Below, piece after piece: positions 26,957-38,665 of a DNA stretch of 64,000 bases (its first letter is position 1; every line of letters starts with the position of its first letter). The notes under the pieces are model-generated. The model had not been told where the DNA came from. It searched no databases and saw only the letters and a program-made list of their open reading frames with translations. This DNA is from an uncultured Flavobacterium sp. (lineage in GTDB: Bacteria > Bacteroidota > Bacteroidia > Flavobacteriales > Flavobacteriaceae): contig NZ_CALBSN010000090.1 in the NCBI RefSeq assembly GCF_937967675.1, forward strand, positions 1-64,000. The letters are read 5' to 3'. A program made the position numbers and the translations under genes.

Positions 26957-28060
26957 ATGACAGCAGAATTATTAAAAGCCAATGAGCTTCAAAAAGTAGA
27001 CCCTGTTTTTGGTCAAGTATCTTTTGATGGTCATGAGCAAGTTGTATTTTGTCACGACAAAGATACAGGATTAAAAGCAATTATTGGAATTCATAACACA
27101 GTTTTAGGACCTGCATTAGGAGGAACTAGAATGTGGAATTATACAAACGAATGGGAAGCGTTAAACGATGTTTTGCGTTTGTCTCGTGGAATGACTTTCA
27201 AAAACTCAATTTCAGGATTAAATTTAGGTGGTGGAAAAGCGGTTATCATTGGTGACGCTAAAACTCAAAAAACACCTGAATTAATGCGTCGTTTTGGACA
27301 GTTTGTAGATTCATTATCAGGAAAATATATCACTGCAGAAGATGTAGGAATGGAAACTAAAGACATGGATACAGTTAACGAAGTAACAAAACATGTTGCC
27401 GGTATTTCTGTTGAAAGAGGTGGTTCTGGAAACCCTTCTCCTGTTACAGCTTACGGAGTTTTCATGGGAATGAAAGCAGCAGCTAAATATAAATTCGGTT
27501 CTGATAATTTAGAAGGTAAAAGTGTTTTAGTACAAGGAATTGGTCACGTTGGTGAATCGTTAGTGCAACACTTAACAGAAAGTGGTGCAATCGTAACGAT
27601 TACAGATATCAACGAAGATAGAGTACACCAAGTAGGAGCTAAGTATGGAGCTAAAATTTTTACTGGTGCTGACATATACAGTGCTGATGTAGATATTTAC
27701 GCACCTTGTGCTTTAGGAGCTACTATTAATGATGCTACTATAAACAATATCAAAGCTTCTATTATTGCTGGAGCAGCTAATAATCAATTAGCAAACGAAG
27801 CAGTTCATGGAAAAATCTTAAAAGAAAAAGGTATTTTATATGCACCTGATTTCTTAATCAATGCAGGTGGTGTTATCAACGTGTATTCAGAATTGGTAAA
27901 ATGGACGAATGCTCAGGTAATGGAGAAAACAGAAAACATCTATAATACAGCATTAGAGATTTTTAAATTTGCAGATGATAACAACATTACTACACATCAA
28001 GCGGCTTTTTCAATGGCGCAAAAACGTATTGATGATGCAAAAAATGAATTAAAGAAGTAA
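26957..28060 (+). CDS. Leu/Glu/Phe/Val dehydrogenase family enzyme
   Basis: From ATG 26957 (MTAELLKANE) the enzyme is 367 aa; an upstream TTG was rejected. It has the catalytic Lys region NLGGGKAVIIGD, the N-terminal GTRMWNY substrate part, and a Rossmann dinucleotide site VLVQGIGHVGESL. Family members reversibly deaminate branched-chain or aromatic amino acids with NAD. The close match in layout to leucine dehydrogenase suggests Leu/Val as substrate, which is not proven. A hairpin ends the gene. Confidence 0.93.
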   Translation: MTAELLKANELQKVDPVFGQVSFDGHEQVVFCHDKDTGLKAIIGIHNTVLGPALGGTRMWNYTNEWEALNDVLRLSRGMTFKNSISGLNLGGGKAVIIGDAKTQKTPELMRRFGQFVDSLSGKYITAEDVGMETKDMDTVNEVTKHVAGISVERGGSGNPSPVTAYGVFMGMKAAAKYKFGSDNLEGKSVLVQGIGHVGESLVQHLTESGAIVTITDINEDRVHQVGAKYGAKIFTGADIYSADVDIYAPCALGATINDATINNIKASIIAGAANNQLANEAVHGKILKEKGILYAPDFLINAGGVINVYSELVKWTNAQVMEKTENIYNTALEIFKFADDNNITTHQAAFSMAQKRIDDAKNELKK

Positions 28061-28079
28061 TTCGTTTTAAATAAAATTG

Positions 28080-28120
28080 TATTTTTGCAGAGCGAAAGAG
28101 GCAACTTTTTCGCTCTTTTA
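28080..28120 (+). promoter_or_regulatory. TATTTTTG box followed at once by a hairpin, before nusB
   Basis: TATTTTTG (28080-28087) is a perfect -7 box. AGAGCGAAA at 28089-28097 pairs with TTTCGCTCT at 28108-28116, followed by TTTA. The hairpin can end the dehydrogenase transcript but also sits at the start of any nusB transcript, so it may be an early control structure. Confidence 0.6.
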
Positions 28121-28143
28121 ATTTTATAAAGTTCTTAATTAGT

Positions 28144-29085
28144 ATGTTAAACAGAAGACATATCCGAGTAAAAGTGATGCAAAGTATTTATGCAATGCAC
28201 CAACACCAATCTGATAATTTGGATAAAGAAGAAAAATTTCTTTTTCAAAGTATCGAAAACACCCAAAACTTGTATCTTTTATTGCTTTCAGCCTTAATAG
28301 AAATCAAAAAGAAAGAAGAAGAATACATCGATTTGGCTTCTAAAAAACATTTAGCTACTAAAGAAGAAATCAATCCTAACTTAAAATTTATCAATAATAA
28401 AGTTTTGGTTTTACTAACCGAATCGGAAGCGTTGGAAACTGCTATAGATGATCATAACATCAATAACTGGAAATTAAATGATGATATTATTTTAGGTTTA
28501 ATTGATACGATTAAAGAAAGTGAGTTGTATCAAAATTACATGCAAAAACCTGTTGGTGATTTTGAAGATGATAAAAAATTCATCGTTGATTTATATACTG
28601 AAGTTATCGCTCCAAGCGACCGTTTATATGATTATTTGGAAGATCATAAATTGACTTGGTTGGACGATTTACCAGCAATTAATACTTTAATTGTGAAACA
28701 AATCAAACAATTAAAAGGAGAAAATGATACTTTGATTGTTCCAAAAGTTTACAAAGACGAAGATGATAAAGATTTCGTAAAAAACTTGTTTAGAAAAACG
28801 GTTTTGAATGAAATGGAATTATCAAAAGAGTACATTGATAAAACGCCTAATTGGGATGTAGAACGTATTGCTGAAATTGATACCATTATCTTAAAAATGG
28901 CAATTTGTGAGTTGTTGAAATTTCCATCTATTCCAACGAAAGTAACAATTAACGAATATTTAGAAATTGCAAAAGAGTATTCTACGCCAAAAAGTAGTAT
29001 TTTTATCAACGGAATTTTAGATAACTTGGTAAAAGAATTTACTCAAGATGGTAAATTAAAAAAATCAGGTAGAGGTTTATTATAA
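28144..29085 (+). CDS. nusB: Transcription antitermination factor NusB, extended
   Basis: The 313-aa protein has an N-terminal RRHIRVKVMQSIYAMHQH segment and a C-terminal NusB core (DRLYDYLEDHKLTWL region, then AEIDTIILKMAICELL, FPSIPTKVTINEYLEIAKEY and the closing FINGILDNL). Enterobacterial NusB is about 140 aa; the extra middle part of some 150 residues is usual in Bacteroidota. NusB with NusE binds boxA RNA in rRNA transcripts. It heads a group with a DUF1573 lipoprotein and yajC. Confidence 0.93.
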   Translation: MLNRRHIRVKVMQSIYAMHQHQSDNLDKEEKFLFQSIENTQNLYLLLLSALIEIKKKEEEYIDLASKKHLATKEEINPNLKFINNKVLVLLTESEALETAIDDHNINNWKLNDDIILGLIDTIKESELYQNYMQKPVGDFEDDKKFIVDLYTEVIAPSDRLYDYLEDHKLTWLDDLPAINTLIVKQIKQLKGENDTLIVPKVYKDEDDKDFVKNLFRKTVLNEMELSKEYIDKTPNWDVERIAEIDTIILKMAICELLKFPSIPTKVTINEYLEIAKEYSTPKSSIFINGILDNLVKEFTQDGKLKKSGRGLL

Positions 29086-29096
29086 ATTTTAATAAT

Positions 29097-29555
29097 ATGA
29101 TTAGAAAATCACTTAGTTTATTAGCTGTTTCATTTGTTTTTTTAGCCGTTTCTTGTAGACAAGAAAGTGCAGCCGATAAAATTACAGATGCTGATATGAA
29201 AACTGTTGAAGCAGAAAAAGTATTAGTTGGAAAATTACCAATAATAGAATTAGACAAAGAAATTCATGATTTTGGTGCCATTACAGAAGGTGATGTAGTG
29301 GAAACAGAATTTACCGTTAAAAATGTTGGGGAATCTGATTTAATTATTTCAGATGCAAAAGGAAGTTGTGGTTGTACTGTTCCTCAACCACCAAAAGATC
29401 CAATTAAACCTGGAGATTTTGCACCAATAAAAGTATCTTTTGACTCTAAAAATAAACCAGGAGAGCAAGAAAAAACAGTAACGTTAACGACTAATACTGA
29501 GAATGGTCATGAAACGTTCAAAATTAAAGCAAATGTAACACCAGCTGCTAAATAG
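29097..29555 (+). CDS. DUF1573 lipoprotein
   Basis: The 152-aa protein has a lipoprotein signal (FLAVSCRQ). The rest is one DUF1573 immunoglobulin-like domain: HDFGAITEGDVVETEFTVKN, SDAKGSCGCTVPQPPKDPI and KPGEQEKTVTLTTNT. The SCGCT motif is diagnostic. The function is unknown; the fold resembles ASH/MSP domains. It lies 11 bases after nusB and 19 before yajC, an arrangement repeated across Flavobacteriia. Confidence 0.92.
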   Translation: MIRKSLSLLAVSFVFLAVSCRQESAADKITDADMKTVEAEKVLVGKLPIIELDKEIHDFGAITEGDVVETEFTVKNVGESDLIISDAKGSCGCTVPQPPKDPIKPGDFAPIKVSFDSKNKPGEQEKTVTLTTNTENGHETFKIKANVTPAAK

Positions 29556-29574
29556 TAGCTTTAATAATTAGTAT

Positions 29575-29844
29575 ATGAATTCAAGTTTAGCAATACAATT
29601 AGTATTAATGATTGCCGTGTTTTATTTCTTATTAATAAGACCACAACAACAGAGAGCCAAAAAAGAAAAAGCATTTGAAACCGGATTAAAAGTAGGGGAT
29701 AGAATCATCACTAAAGCAGGAATCCACGGTAAAATTGCAGAAATGAATGAAGATACTGTAGTAGTTGAAACTATGGCAGGTAAAATTAAAATGGAGAAAT
29801 CTGCTATTTCTATGGAAATGAGCGCTAAATTAGCAGCAAAATAA
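29575..29844 (+). CDS. yajC: Preprotein translocase accessory subunit YajC
   Basis: This 89-aa protein has one N-terminal helix (VLMIAVFYFLLIRPQQQRAKK), the family hallmark, and a small cytoplasmic domain with GDRIITKAGIHGKIAEM. It associates with SecDF-YidC at the inner membrane. It is the last gene of the nusB group, ended by a strong terminator. Confidence 0.95.
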   Translation: MNSSLAIQLVLMIAVFYFLLIRPQQQRAKKEKAFETGLKVGDRIITKAGIHGKIAEMNEDTVVVETMAGKIKMEKSAISMEMSAKLAAK

Positions 29845-29860
29845 GATTTTTTAAATAGTA

Positions 29861-29899
29861 AAAAAGCCGAATTTCAATATTGAAATTCGGCTTTTTTTA
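29861..29899. terminator. Bidirectional terminator after yajC
   Basis: AAAAAGCCGAATTTCAATAT and its complement form a near-perfect long stem with a T7 tail on the plus strand. It serves both yajC and the convergent broken gene. Confidence 0.9.
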
Positions 29900-30486
29900 T
29901 GCTCTGTATTTGTCGTTTAAACCTCGTCCTTCTATAATTATTGGAATGATTTTTTCCAGACGAGTAATTTGTGTTTTTTCTTGTTTAGCAGAAGTTATGT
30001 ATTCAATAAATTCTCTTTGTTTGTAAGGAGCAAATGCATTGAATTTGTTTAAAAGGTCTGAATTTTTATCCAATTCGTTTTGTAGTAATTCAGGAATTAT
30101 TGTTTCCTTTTTTTCTTTTGGAATAGCCAATCCTTTTTTTCAATTTCAATAGCTTCTTTAATATAGGCTAAAATTAATTTCTCATCAATTTCGTTAATTG
30201 AATTGAATCGCATTTGCCTTAATGATTTCGTGTTTTCTTCATTTGCATTGATGAGCAATTTCTTTTCATCTTTCAAAAAAACACCATTGTAAAACCAAAT
30301 TCCAAAATAGGATTTAAAACCACCGATACCAACTACATTTTTGTTTTTATAGGTATAAACAGGACCACCCCATTTTGTAGTTTCAATTAAAGGTGTTTTC
30401 CGAATGATAGCGTGTAATTGCTCTAATTCGTTTTCCCATTGGTTGGTTTTATTCCATTTGTTTTCTTTTTCCAAAATTGTATGCAT
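29897..30486 (-). pseudogene. DUF1801/YdeI-like protein, frameshifted at an A7 run
   Basis: Two overlapping frames make one ordinary gene. The first (30486-30097) encodes a DUF1801 domain (TTKWGGPVYTYKNKNVVGIG, FKSYFGIWFYNGVFL). The second (30130-29897) encodes the YdeI-type tail (KPYKQREFIEYITSAK-like segment, PYKQREFIEYITSAKQEKT). The switch falls at T7 on the plus strand (30134-30140). One added base would join EIEKK to GLAIPKEKKE in a single frame of about 196 codons. It is a recent frameshift, slippage site or sequencing error. The second frame has only a TTG start, which argues against two independent genes. Confidence 0.8.
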
Positions 30487-30522
30487 TTGTGTTTATCAAA
30501 TATAAATAATCTTCATAAAAAA

Positions 30523-30544
30523 AAAGAGGAACAAAGTCCTCTTT
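30523..30544 (-). terminator. Terminator after M28 peptidase gene
   Basis: AAAGAGGA and TCCTCTTT form a perfect 8-bp stem; on the minus strand it is followed by TTTTTT. Confidence 0.8.
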
Positions 30545-30553
30545 AATTAAATT

Positions 30554-32794
30554 TTAGAATTTTACTTTTACAGTAATTGGTTTACCGTTTCTCATTATGG
30601 TTACGTCTTTTTCATCGCCAACACTTAATTTGGATAAGCAATCCATATAACCGTATACTTCTTTTATTTCGCAATCTCCAATTTTTACTAGAATATCACC
30701 CGCTAAAATTCCCGCTGCATGAGCCGGACGATTATCCGTAACACCATCAATATGTAAACCATCTCCATGATCGGTGTAATCAGGCATAATTCCTAAAGTT
30801 ACTTTGTATTTTGGAACTACTTTTTCAGTATTCATAGCTGTTTTAGTGAACTCAACTTTCTCTAATTTCTCAATTTCTGAACAAACTCTGAATACATAAT
30901 CCGTAATGTTTCTTACACCGTAGTAATTGATTTTATCCTCATCATCACTTGGTTTGTGATAATCATTATGAGTACCAGTAAAGAAAAACAACACCGGAAT
31001 ATCTTTTAAATAAAATGAAGTGTGGTCAGAAGGTCCTTGTCCTGCAAGGTCTAAAGTAACATTAAAGCCAGCTGGTTTATTTTTGTTTACGATGTTTGTG
31101 AATTCAGGAGAAGTTCCTACGCCACCCACAGTTAACCCTTTATCTGCATTTAATCTTCCAATCATATCCATGTTTATCATCGTTACTACATTAGGATATA
31201 ATGATTTTAAAGTTTCTGCCATGTGTTTTGAACCAATTAAACCATCTTCTTCGCCTGAAAATAGAGCAAAAATATAATTCGCATTTTCTTTGGTTTTGTT
31301 TTTTGATAGCATACGAGCTAATTCCAAAACTCCAGCAACACCAGAAGAATTATCATCTGCTCCGTTATGAATTTCGCCATGTGAATTAGGTTTTGTAGAA
31401 TGGTTGTGTTCGTTTAAACCTAAATGGTCGTAATGTGCTCCAATAATGATGGTTTTAGAAGCTTTGTTATCTAAAAACGCAATTACATTGGTTCCTTGAT
31501 TGGCTTTGTCACCCGAACCATCTGTAGCATGAGGATTCAATTTTACTTTGTAATTGAATTTTTGGAAATAACTATTGTTTGCATAAGGTTTTAATCCTAA
31601 AGCTTTGAATTCTTTTGCAATATAATCGGCAGCTTTTTTCTCGCCTTCTGAACCCGTTAAACGTCCTTGTAATTCGTCAGAAGCTAAATAACTAATGTGT
31701 TTCTTTAGTGACTTTGGTTGTGCAATTTCGGCAGCATCACCTTCAACCCAATCCGCGATGAACACATTGGTTTCTCTTGGTTTGCTTTGCATTCTGTTAC
31801 TAGAGAACACCAATTTTTTTCCATCAGGAGAAAACATTGGAAACGCATTAAATTCGCTTTCCCAAGTAATTTGCTGTAAATTTTCACCATTGGTATCAAT
31901 CATGTACAATTGGAAATCATAACCACGTGTGGAATGATGATTCGAGGAGAAGATAATTTTTTTATCAGAAGGGTGGAAGTAAGGTGCCCAATTGGCTTTC
32001 CCAAGATTCGTAATCTGTTTTAAATCAGTACCATCGATGTTGCAAGTATAGATTTCCATTTCAGATGGCGCTACTAAATTTTGTGCTAATAAATCTTTAT
32101 ACTCTTTAATCGCTTCAGGCGTTTTTGGACGAGATGAACGGAATACGATTTTCTTACTATCATGCGAAAAGAAGCAACCACCATCATATCCTAATCCAGA
32201 AGTGATTTGTTTTAAATTGCTACCATCAATATCCATTACATAGATTTCCAAATCACCACTTCTAATACTGGTGAACGCAATTTTTTTTCCGTCAGGTGAA
32301 ACCACAGCTTCTGCATCATAACCTGGAGAATTAGTGAATTGTTTTACAATATTTCCTTTTAAATCAGCCATGTAAATGTCAAATTCAGGATAAATTGCCC
32401 AAAGATATTTACCATCAATTGGTTTTGGTGGAGCCGGACATGCATGATCTGCTGCGTGAGTGGAAGCGTAAATAATATGTTTTCCATCAGGCATATAGAA
32501 AGAACAAGTAGTTCTTCCTTTTCCAGTTGAAACTAATTGTAAGCTTTTTTCATTAAATTCTTGAGCTTGTAAATCCAACATAAAGATTTGGTCGCACGAA
32601 ACTCCAAAGGCTTTATTGGTAACTTGAAGCGTTAGTTTATCTCCTTTTGGACTAAAATAAGCTTCGGCATTATCGCCACCAAAAGTTAATTGTTTGATGT
32701 TTTTAAGATGTTTTTCTTGTGCTAACGTAATTGTAGAAATTGAGACAAGCGCAACTAATAATAGATTCTTTTTAAGGTTTATTTTTTGAAACAT
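30554..32794 (-). CDS. Exported M28 peptidase with PD40 propeller and PDZ domain
   Basis: From ATG 32794 (MFQKINLKKNLLLVALVSI) the protein is 746 aa with a signal peptide. The N-terminal half has WD40-like PD40 repeats (SPDGKKIAFTS, FSHDSKKIVF, SPDGKKLVFSS). An M28 zinc aminopeptidase domain follows, with ligands in GAHYDHLGL, HNGADDNSSG, FSGEEDG, MDMIGR and GTHNDYHKPSDD. A C-terminal PDZ-like segment ends it (HAAGILAGDILVKIGD). It probably degrades peptides in the periplasm or outside. The upstream in-frame start at 32851 lacks a signal and is rejected. Confidence 0.92.
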   Translation of the reverse strand: MFQKINLKKNLLLVALVSISTITLAQEKHLKNIKQLTFGGDNAEAYFSPKGDKLTLQVTNKAFGVSCDQIFMLDLQAQEFNEKSLQLVSTGKGRTTCSFYMPDGKHIIYASTHAADHACPAPPKPIDGKYLWAIYPEFDIYMADLKGNIVKQFTNSPGYDAEAVVSPDGKKIAFTSIRSGDLEIYVMDIDGSNLKQITSGLGYDGGCFFSHDSKKIVFRSSRPKTPEAIKEYKDLLAQNLVAPSEMEIYTCNIDGTDLKQITNLGKANWAPYFHPSDKKIIFSSNHHSTRGYDFQLYMIDTNGENLQQITWESEFNAFPMFSPDGKKLVFSSNRMQSKPRETNVFIADWVEGDAAEIAQPKSLKKHISYLASDELQGRLTGSEGEKKAADYIAKEFKALGLKPYANNSYFQKFNYKVKLNPHATDGSGDKANQGTNVIAFLDNKASKTIIIGAHYDHLGLNEHNHSTKPNSHGEIHNGADDNSSGVAGVLELARMLSKNKTKENANYIFALFSGEEDGLIGSKHMAETLKSLYPNVVTMINMDMIGRLNADKGLTVGGVGTSPEFTNIVNKNKPAGFNVTLDLAGQGPSDHTSFYLKDIPVLFFFTGTHNDYHKPSDDEDKINYYGVRNITDYVFRVCSEIEKLEKVEFTKTAMNTEKVVPKYKVTLGIMPDYTDHGDGLHIDGVTDNRPAHAAGILAGDILVKIGDCEIKEVYGYMDCLSKLSVGDEKDVTIMRNGKPITVKVKF

Positions 32795-32842
32795 AATTGT
32801 TTTGATTTTTATTGAATAAGAATAGAATTGCGAATATACAAA

Positions 32843-32872
32843 AAAAGACAAGCTGTAAATTGCCTGTCTTTA
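32843..32872 (-). terminator. Terminator after pepT
   Basis: AAAGACA and TGTCTTT pair around a 14-base loop; on the minus strand a T-run follows. It lies between the pepT stop and the M28 gene start. Confidence 0.7.
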
Positions 32873-32898
32873 TAATAGTTATCTATTATGAAATAGAT

Positions 32899-34143
32899 TT
32901 ATTTTTTAGTTGTAGCTGTAATTTCAGCAATTTTCACAATAACTTCAGTAGCTTTAACCATACTTTCAACAGGAACATATTCATATTTCCCGTGGAAGTT
33001 ATGACCACCTGCAAAGATGTTCGGACAAGGTAATCCTTTGTACGATAATTGACAACCATCAGTTCCACCTCGAATAGGTTTGATGATTGGTTTTATACCT
33101 AATTCTTTCATCGCTTTTTCGGCAATTTCAACAATATGGAAAACAGGTTTTACCTTTTCTTTCATGTTGTAGTATTGGTCTTTTACTTCCTCAATTACGA
33201 TTTCTTCACCAAATTGTTTTTGCCATTTTTTATTGAATTTATTGGCTAATTCATGTATAAACTCTTTTCTCTCTTTGAATTTTTTAGCACTATGGTCGCG
33301 AATGATTAATTCAACCACTGTTTCTTCAATACTTCCAGAAATTCCAACTACGTGAAAGAATCCTTCGTAACCTTTAGTTTTTTCAGGAATTTCTTTCTTT
33401 GGTAATTTAGAAATGAATTGGTTGGCTAACAACATCGAGTTGATCATTTTTCCTTTAGCATATCCTGGATGAACGCTTTTTCCTTTGAATGTAATTTTAG
33501 CTCCAGCGGCATTGAAATTTTCGTACTCCAATTCTCCAATTTGACTTCCATCCATGGTGTAAGCCCAATCACAACCAAATTTTTCAACATCAAATTTATG
33601 AGCACCACGACCAATTTCCTCATCTGGCGTAAAACCTACACGAATTTTACCGTGTTTAATTTCTGGATGTTGAATAAGGTATTCCATTGCCGACATAATT
33701 TCGGTAATACCCGCTTTATCATCGGCACCAAGTAATGTAGTTCCATCGGTAGTGATTAAAGTTTGTCCTTTATATAAAAGTAAATCTTTGAAATAACTTG
33801 GTGATAAAACGATATTTTGTTTCTTATTTAAAACGATATCACCACCATCATAATTTTTTACAATTTGAGGTTTTACGTTAGCTCCAGTAAAATCAGGTGT
33901 AGTGTCGTAGTGAGAAACAAAACCTATAGTAGGAACTTCGTGTTTTACATTACTTTCTAAAGTAGCCATAACATAACCATTTTTATCGATAGTTACATCG
34001 GTCATCCCCATTACTTTTAGTTCTTTTACTAATAGATTGGCTAGGTCTAATTGTTTTTTTGTGCTTGGAGTAGTATCTGAATTTGGATCAGATTCGGTGT
34101 CTATAGTAACGTAGCTTATAAAGCGATTTATAATATGTTGCAT
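32899..34143 (-). CDS. pepT: Peptidase T (tripeptide aminopeptidase)
   Basis: From ATG 34143 ([12 protein letters not shown]) the enzyme is about 414 aa. M20B zinc peptidase motifs are complete: [58 protein letters not shown] and [11 protein letters not shown]. PepT removes the N-terminal residue of tripeptides in the cytoplasm; no signal peptide is present. It has its own terminator. FNR regulation of pepT is known in enterobacteria, but no clear site was seen here. Confidence 0.95.
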   Translation of the reverse strand: MQHIINRFISYVTIDTESDPNSDTTPSTKKQLDLANLLVKELKVMGMTDVTIDKNGYVMATLESNVKHEVPTIGFVSHYDTTPDFTGANVKPQIVKNYDGGDIVLNKKQNIVLSPSYFKDLLLYKGQTLITTDGTTLLGADDKAGITEIMSAMEYLIQHPEIKHGKIRVGFTPDEEIGRGAHKFDVEKFGCDWAYTMDGSQIGELEYENFNAAGAKITFKGKSVHPGYAKGKMINSMLLANQFISKLPKKEIPEKTKGYEGFFHVVGISGSIEETVVELIIRDHSAKKFKERKEFIHELANKFNKKWQKQFGEEIVIEEVKDQYYNMKEKVKPVFHIVEIAEKAMKELGIKPIIKPIRGGTDGCQLSYKGLPCPNIFAGGHNFHGKYEYVPVESMVKATEVIVKIAEITATTKK

Positions 34144-34332
34144 AATTAATATTTTGTACAAATATAAATATTAATACGGTATTTTTAGAGTATAAGAGCA
34201 GTACTATTTAAAATAGGTATTTCTTATAGTAGACTACAACTCTTTATCAATAAAATCTATACTTATATAAAAAATAACATTCTAAAGTATAAAAAAACCA
34301 TTTTAAATTAATCGAAATTTGATCAACTTTAA

Positions 34333-36675
<2,343 letters not shown>

Positions 36676-36699
36676 GTTCTTATTTACCCAAATAGGATG

Positions 36700-36731
36700 G
36701 CCTGCAGATGTAATGTTTGCGGGCTTTTTTT
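36700..36731 (+). terminator. katG terminator
   Basis: GCCTGCA pairs with TGCGGGC (one G-T pair), followed by a T7 run. Confidence 0.8.
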
Positions 36732-36815
36732 ATTTTTTTTCCTTAAGAAGAATAAAGTATTGCGATGTTGAAATATTTTTTTACTTTCAAAAGATTTTTA
36801 CTTTGTTATACAAAT

Positions 36816-36861
36816 TAGGTATTTATACTTAGAAGGATAAGCATTTTGATTTTTAGATTTG
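36816..36861 (+). promoter_or_regulatory. Operator plus promoter for lipoprotein gene
   Basis: TAGGTATTTATACTTA at 36816-36831 holds the palindrome GTATTTATAC in variant form. A perfect -7 box TAGATTTG starts at 36854, 23 bases after the operator end. The same layout recurs at 37875-37920 and 39315-39360. Confidence 0.7.
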
Positions 36862-36884
36862 CCAATAATTTTAAACTTTAAAAA

Positions 36885-37346
36885 ATGAAAAAAATCTTAT
36901 CAATTGCCGTAATTTTATTTACGTTGTTATCATGTAGTTCTGATGATAGTAATTCTAGAAACTCAGATACTTATATTAAGTTTACTATTAATGGAACTAA
37001 TTATAATTTCAGAGACATTATTACTGCGGAATCTGGAGCTATTACTATTAATGGAAATAACGGAACGTTAACAAATCCTGGTGATACACAATTAACTCTT
37101 TGGTTGCCATTAATGCTATCAAATGGAACTTTTGATGTTGATGATAGTTTTGAAAATCCGTATCAAATTTCATTTGATTCTCAGGCATTGAATTTTGATT
37201 TTGATTTTGCGGAATTAGGAACTATTACAATAACACAATCGACAGGTGATTATATCAAAGGAACTTTTACAGCAACTATAACAAATAGTAATGACCAAAC
37301 TATTAATATTACAAATGGTGAGTTCAAAGCTTATTCAATGGAATAG
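36885..37346 (+). CDS. Lipoprotein of unknown function
   Basis: The 153-aa protein has a clear lipoprotein signal (FTLLSCSSDDS), and the SSDD after Cys is typical of Bacteroidota outer-membrane lipoproteins. The rest is beta-rich with Asn/Thr repeats (ITINGNNGTLTNPGDTQLTL, GTFTATITNSNDQTINITNG). No family was recognised, though many flavobacterial DUF6252-like lipoproteins look similar. An operator-promoter shared with the nearby two-component operon precedes it. Confidence 0.8.
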   Translation: MKKILSIAVILFTLLSCSSDDSNSRNSDTYIKFTINGTNYNFRDIITAESGAITINGNNGTLTNPGDTQLTLWLPLMLSNGTFDVDDSFENPYQISFDSQALNFDFDFAELGTITITQSTGDYIKGTFTATITNSNDQTINITNGEFKAYSME

Positions 37347-37361
37347 TAATAAAAATGGAAT

Positions 37362-37395
37362 AAAAAAAGGTTTACTAATTAGTAAACCTTTTTTT
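37362..37395. terminator. Bidirectional terminator between two lipoprotein genes
   Basis: A perfect palindrome AAAGGTTTACTAAT / ATTAGTAAACCTTT with A and T runs on both sides serves the convergent genes at 36885 and 37417. Confidence 0.88.
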
Positions 37396-37416
37396 ATATA
37401 AACCATTTAAGTTTTA

Positions 37417-37851
37417 TTAATTGATTTTCTTTAAGTACCCTACTGTTTTATAAACGATTCCCTCAGATGAAGTTTCGGTTATGTCATATTTCATGCGAGA
37501 TGAGGTTAATGAAATTACGGTAATGGTTTCAGTTACACCTCCACTGTTGTAAAAAATGTTGGTTCCGTTATATGTATAGGTACCACTTGCATCTGCTGTT
37601 GCATTACAATTTACATCATTTTCAATCGAAACATAGGTACCGTTTGATTTGAATTCAACGTAATCTGGACAACTTGAATTCTCTTCAACTGTAATTACAG
37701 TTTCGTCAAGAACTCCATTTGTGTAATAATCAAATTTTTCAGACTTCCATTTTCCTACAATTGATGTTGTACTTGAGTCTTCGTCACTGCTACACCCAGT
37801 AAACGTAATCATTAATCCTAATGATAGCGCTAATAATAATTTTTTTTTCAT
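37417..37851 (-). CDS. Lipocalin-like lipoprotein
   Basis: The 144-aa protein has a lipoprotein signal (MITFTGCSSDEDS) and a small beta-barrel pattern of the bacterial lipocalin-like type: IVGKWKSEKFDYYTNGV, CPDYVEFKSNGTYVSIE, GTYTYNGTNIFY and a closing TVGYLKKIN. Such proteins sit in the outer membrane; ligands are unknown. Its upstream region carries the same operator and -7 spacing as the two-component operon, so it is a candidate target of that system. Confidence 0.85.
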   Translation of the reverse strand: MKKKLLLALSLGLMITFTGCSSDEDSSTTSIVGKWKSEKFDYYTNGVLDETVITVEENSSCPDYVEFKSNGTYVSIENDVNCNATADASGTYTYNGTNIFYNSGGVTETITVISLTSSRMKYDITETSSEGIVYKTVGYLKKIN

Positions 37852-37874
37852 TTTTTGAAATTTAATTTAAAGCG

Positions 37875-37920
37875 TAAAACTAAGTAAAAATATAGATTTG
37901 CTTATACGTATTTATACTTA
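37875..37920 (-). promoter_or_regulatory. Operator plus promoter for lipocalin-like gene
   Basis: Read on the minus strand, TAAGTATAAATACGTA (37920-37905) is followed 23 bases later by TAGTTTTA (37882-37875), one mismatch from the -7 consensus. The operator overlaps the stop codon of the membrane-protein gene at 37918. Confidence 0.65.
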
Positions 37921-38604
37921 ATTCTTGTAATGCGACTTCAAAATTTTCCAAGTTCCAAAGGTTAGCAATAGTCTGTTTATTAGATTTAGAAATAAATTAA
38001 GTATCCATGCAGTAAAAAACAGTTCTTTGTTAATTAGATAGATACTATATCCGAATAAATGCAAAAATAGCGTACCACAATAAACAAGAAGTAGTCCGAA
38101 AATTATATAGGAGTTAGGATGTGAATTTAAATTAATTTTCCACTGTAATTGTTTGAACCATAAAATAGCGCATATAATGATAAATACCGTTATTATAGCA
38201 TTTAAAAAGCCATTAATATTTAAAAAGGTTTCATTGCTTACTTTAGGAAGATTTATAAAAAATATTACAGTAAATAGTATTGTAAACGCTATAAAGATGA
38301 CTTTAAATTTTTTATTTAACAGGTGATAAAAATAATAACTTAAGGTACCAAATGCTCCTACTTTATAGATCATGAACCAAGCAACAGTATTTATTTCTAG
38401 TATATAAGAACCAAAATATTCGTACAAACTAGCAATAAATACAAGAACAATGTAGGGTAAAATGGGATTTTTAAATTTGTTAAATTTAGAATTTTTTATG
38501 AATATAAGGAGTAGTGGAATAAGTCCTGAAATAATTGCAGTGTAGAAAAAAAAGGTATAAATGGGTGACATGTACATGGTGTGGAATTTTTTACAAATCA
38601 ACAT
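37918..38604 (-). CDS. Seven-helix membrane protein, paralogue of the divergent neighbour
   Basis: The 228-aa protein is almost wholly hydrophobic, with about seven helices. It is not a named family to me. It is clearly homologous to the divergent gene at 38666: ILPYIVLVFIASLYEYFGSY pairs with ILPFVILSFVGGIYEFVFTF, INTVAWFMIY with INSVPWFYTY, and the C-terminus LINRLLLTFGTWK with NIFHKTLLILGMWK. Either ATG at 38604 or 38577 may be the start. A sensory role beside the histidine kinase is inference. Confidence 0.7.
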   Translation of the reverse strand: MLICKKFHTMYMSPIYTFFFYTAIISGLIPLLLIFIKNSKFNKFKNPILPYIVLVFIASLYEYFGSYILEINTVAWFMIYKVGAFGTLSYYFYHLLNKKFKVIFIAFTILFTVIFFINLPKVSNETFLNINGFLNAIITVFIIICAILWFKQLQWKINLNSHPNSYIIFGLLLVYCGTLFLHLFGYSIYLINKELFFTAWILNLFLNLINRLLLTFGTWKILKSHYKN

Positions 38605-38636
38605 TAGATAAATTACAAATCCAAATTATAATGCCT

Positions 38637-38644
38637 TATATTTG
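38637..38644 (+). promoter_or_regulatory. Promoter -7 box for membrane protein gene
   Basis: TATATTTG fits the Bacteroidota -7 consensus exactly and lies 21 bases before the ATG at 38666. Confidence 0.55.
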
Positions 38645-38665
38645 AAAACTTGTATAAGACACTTT

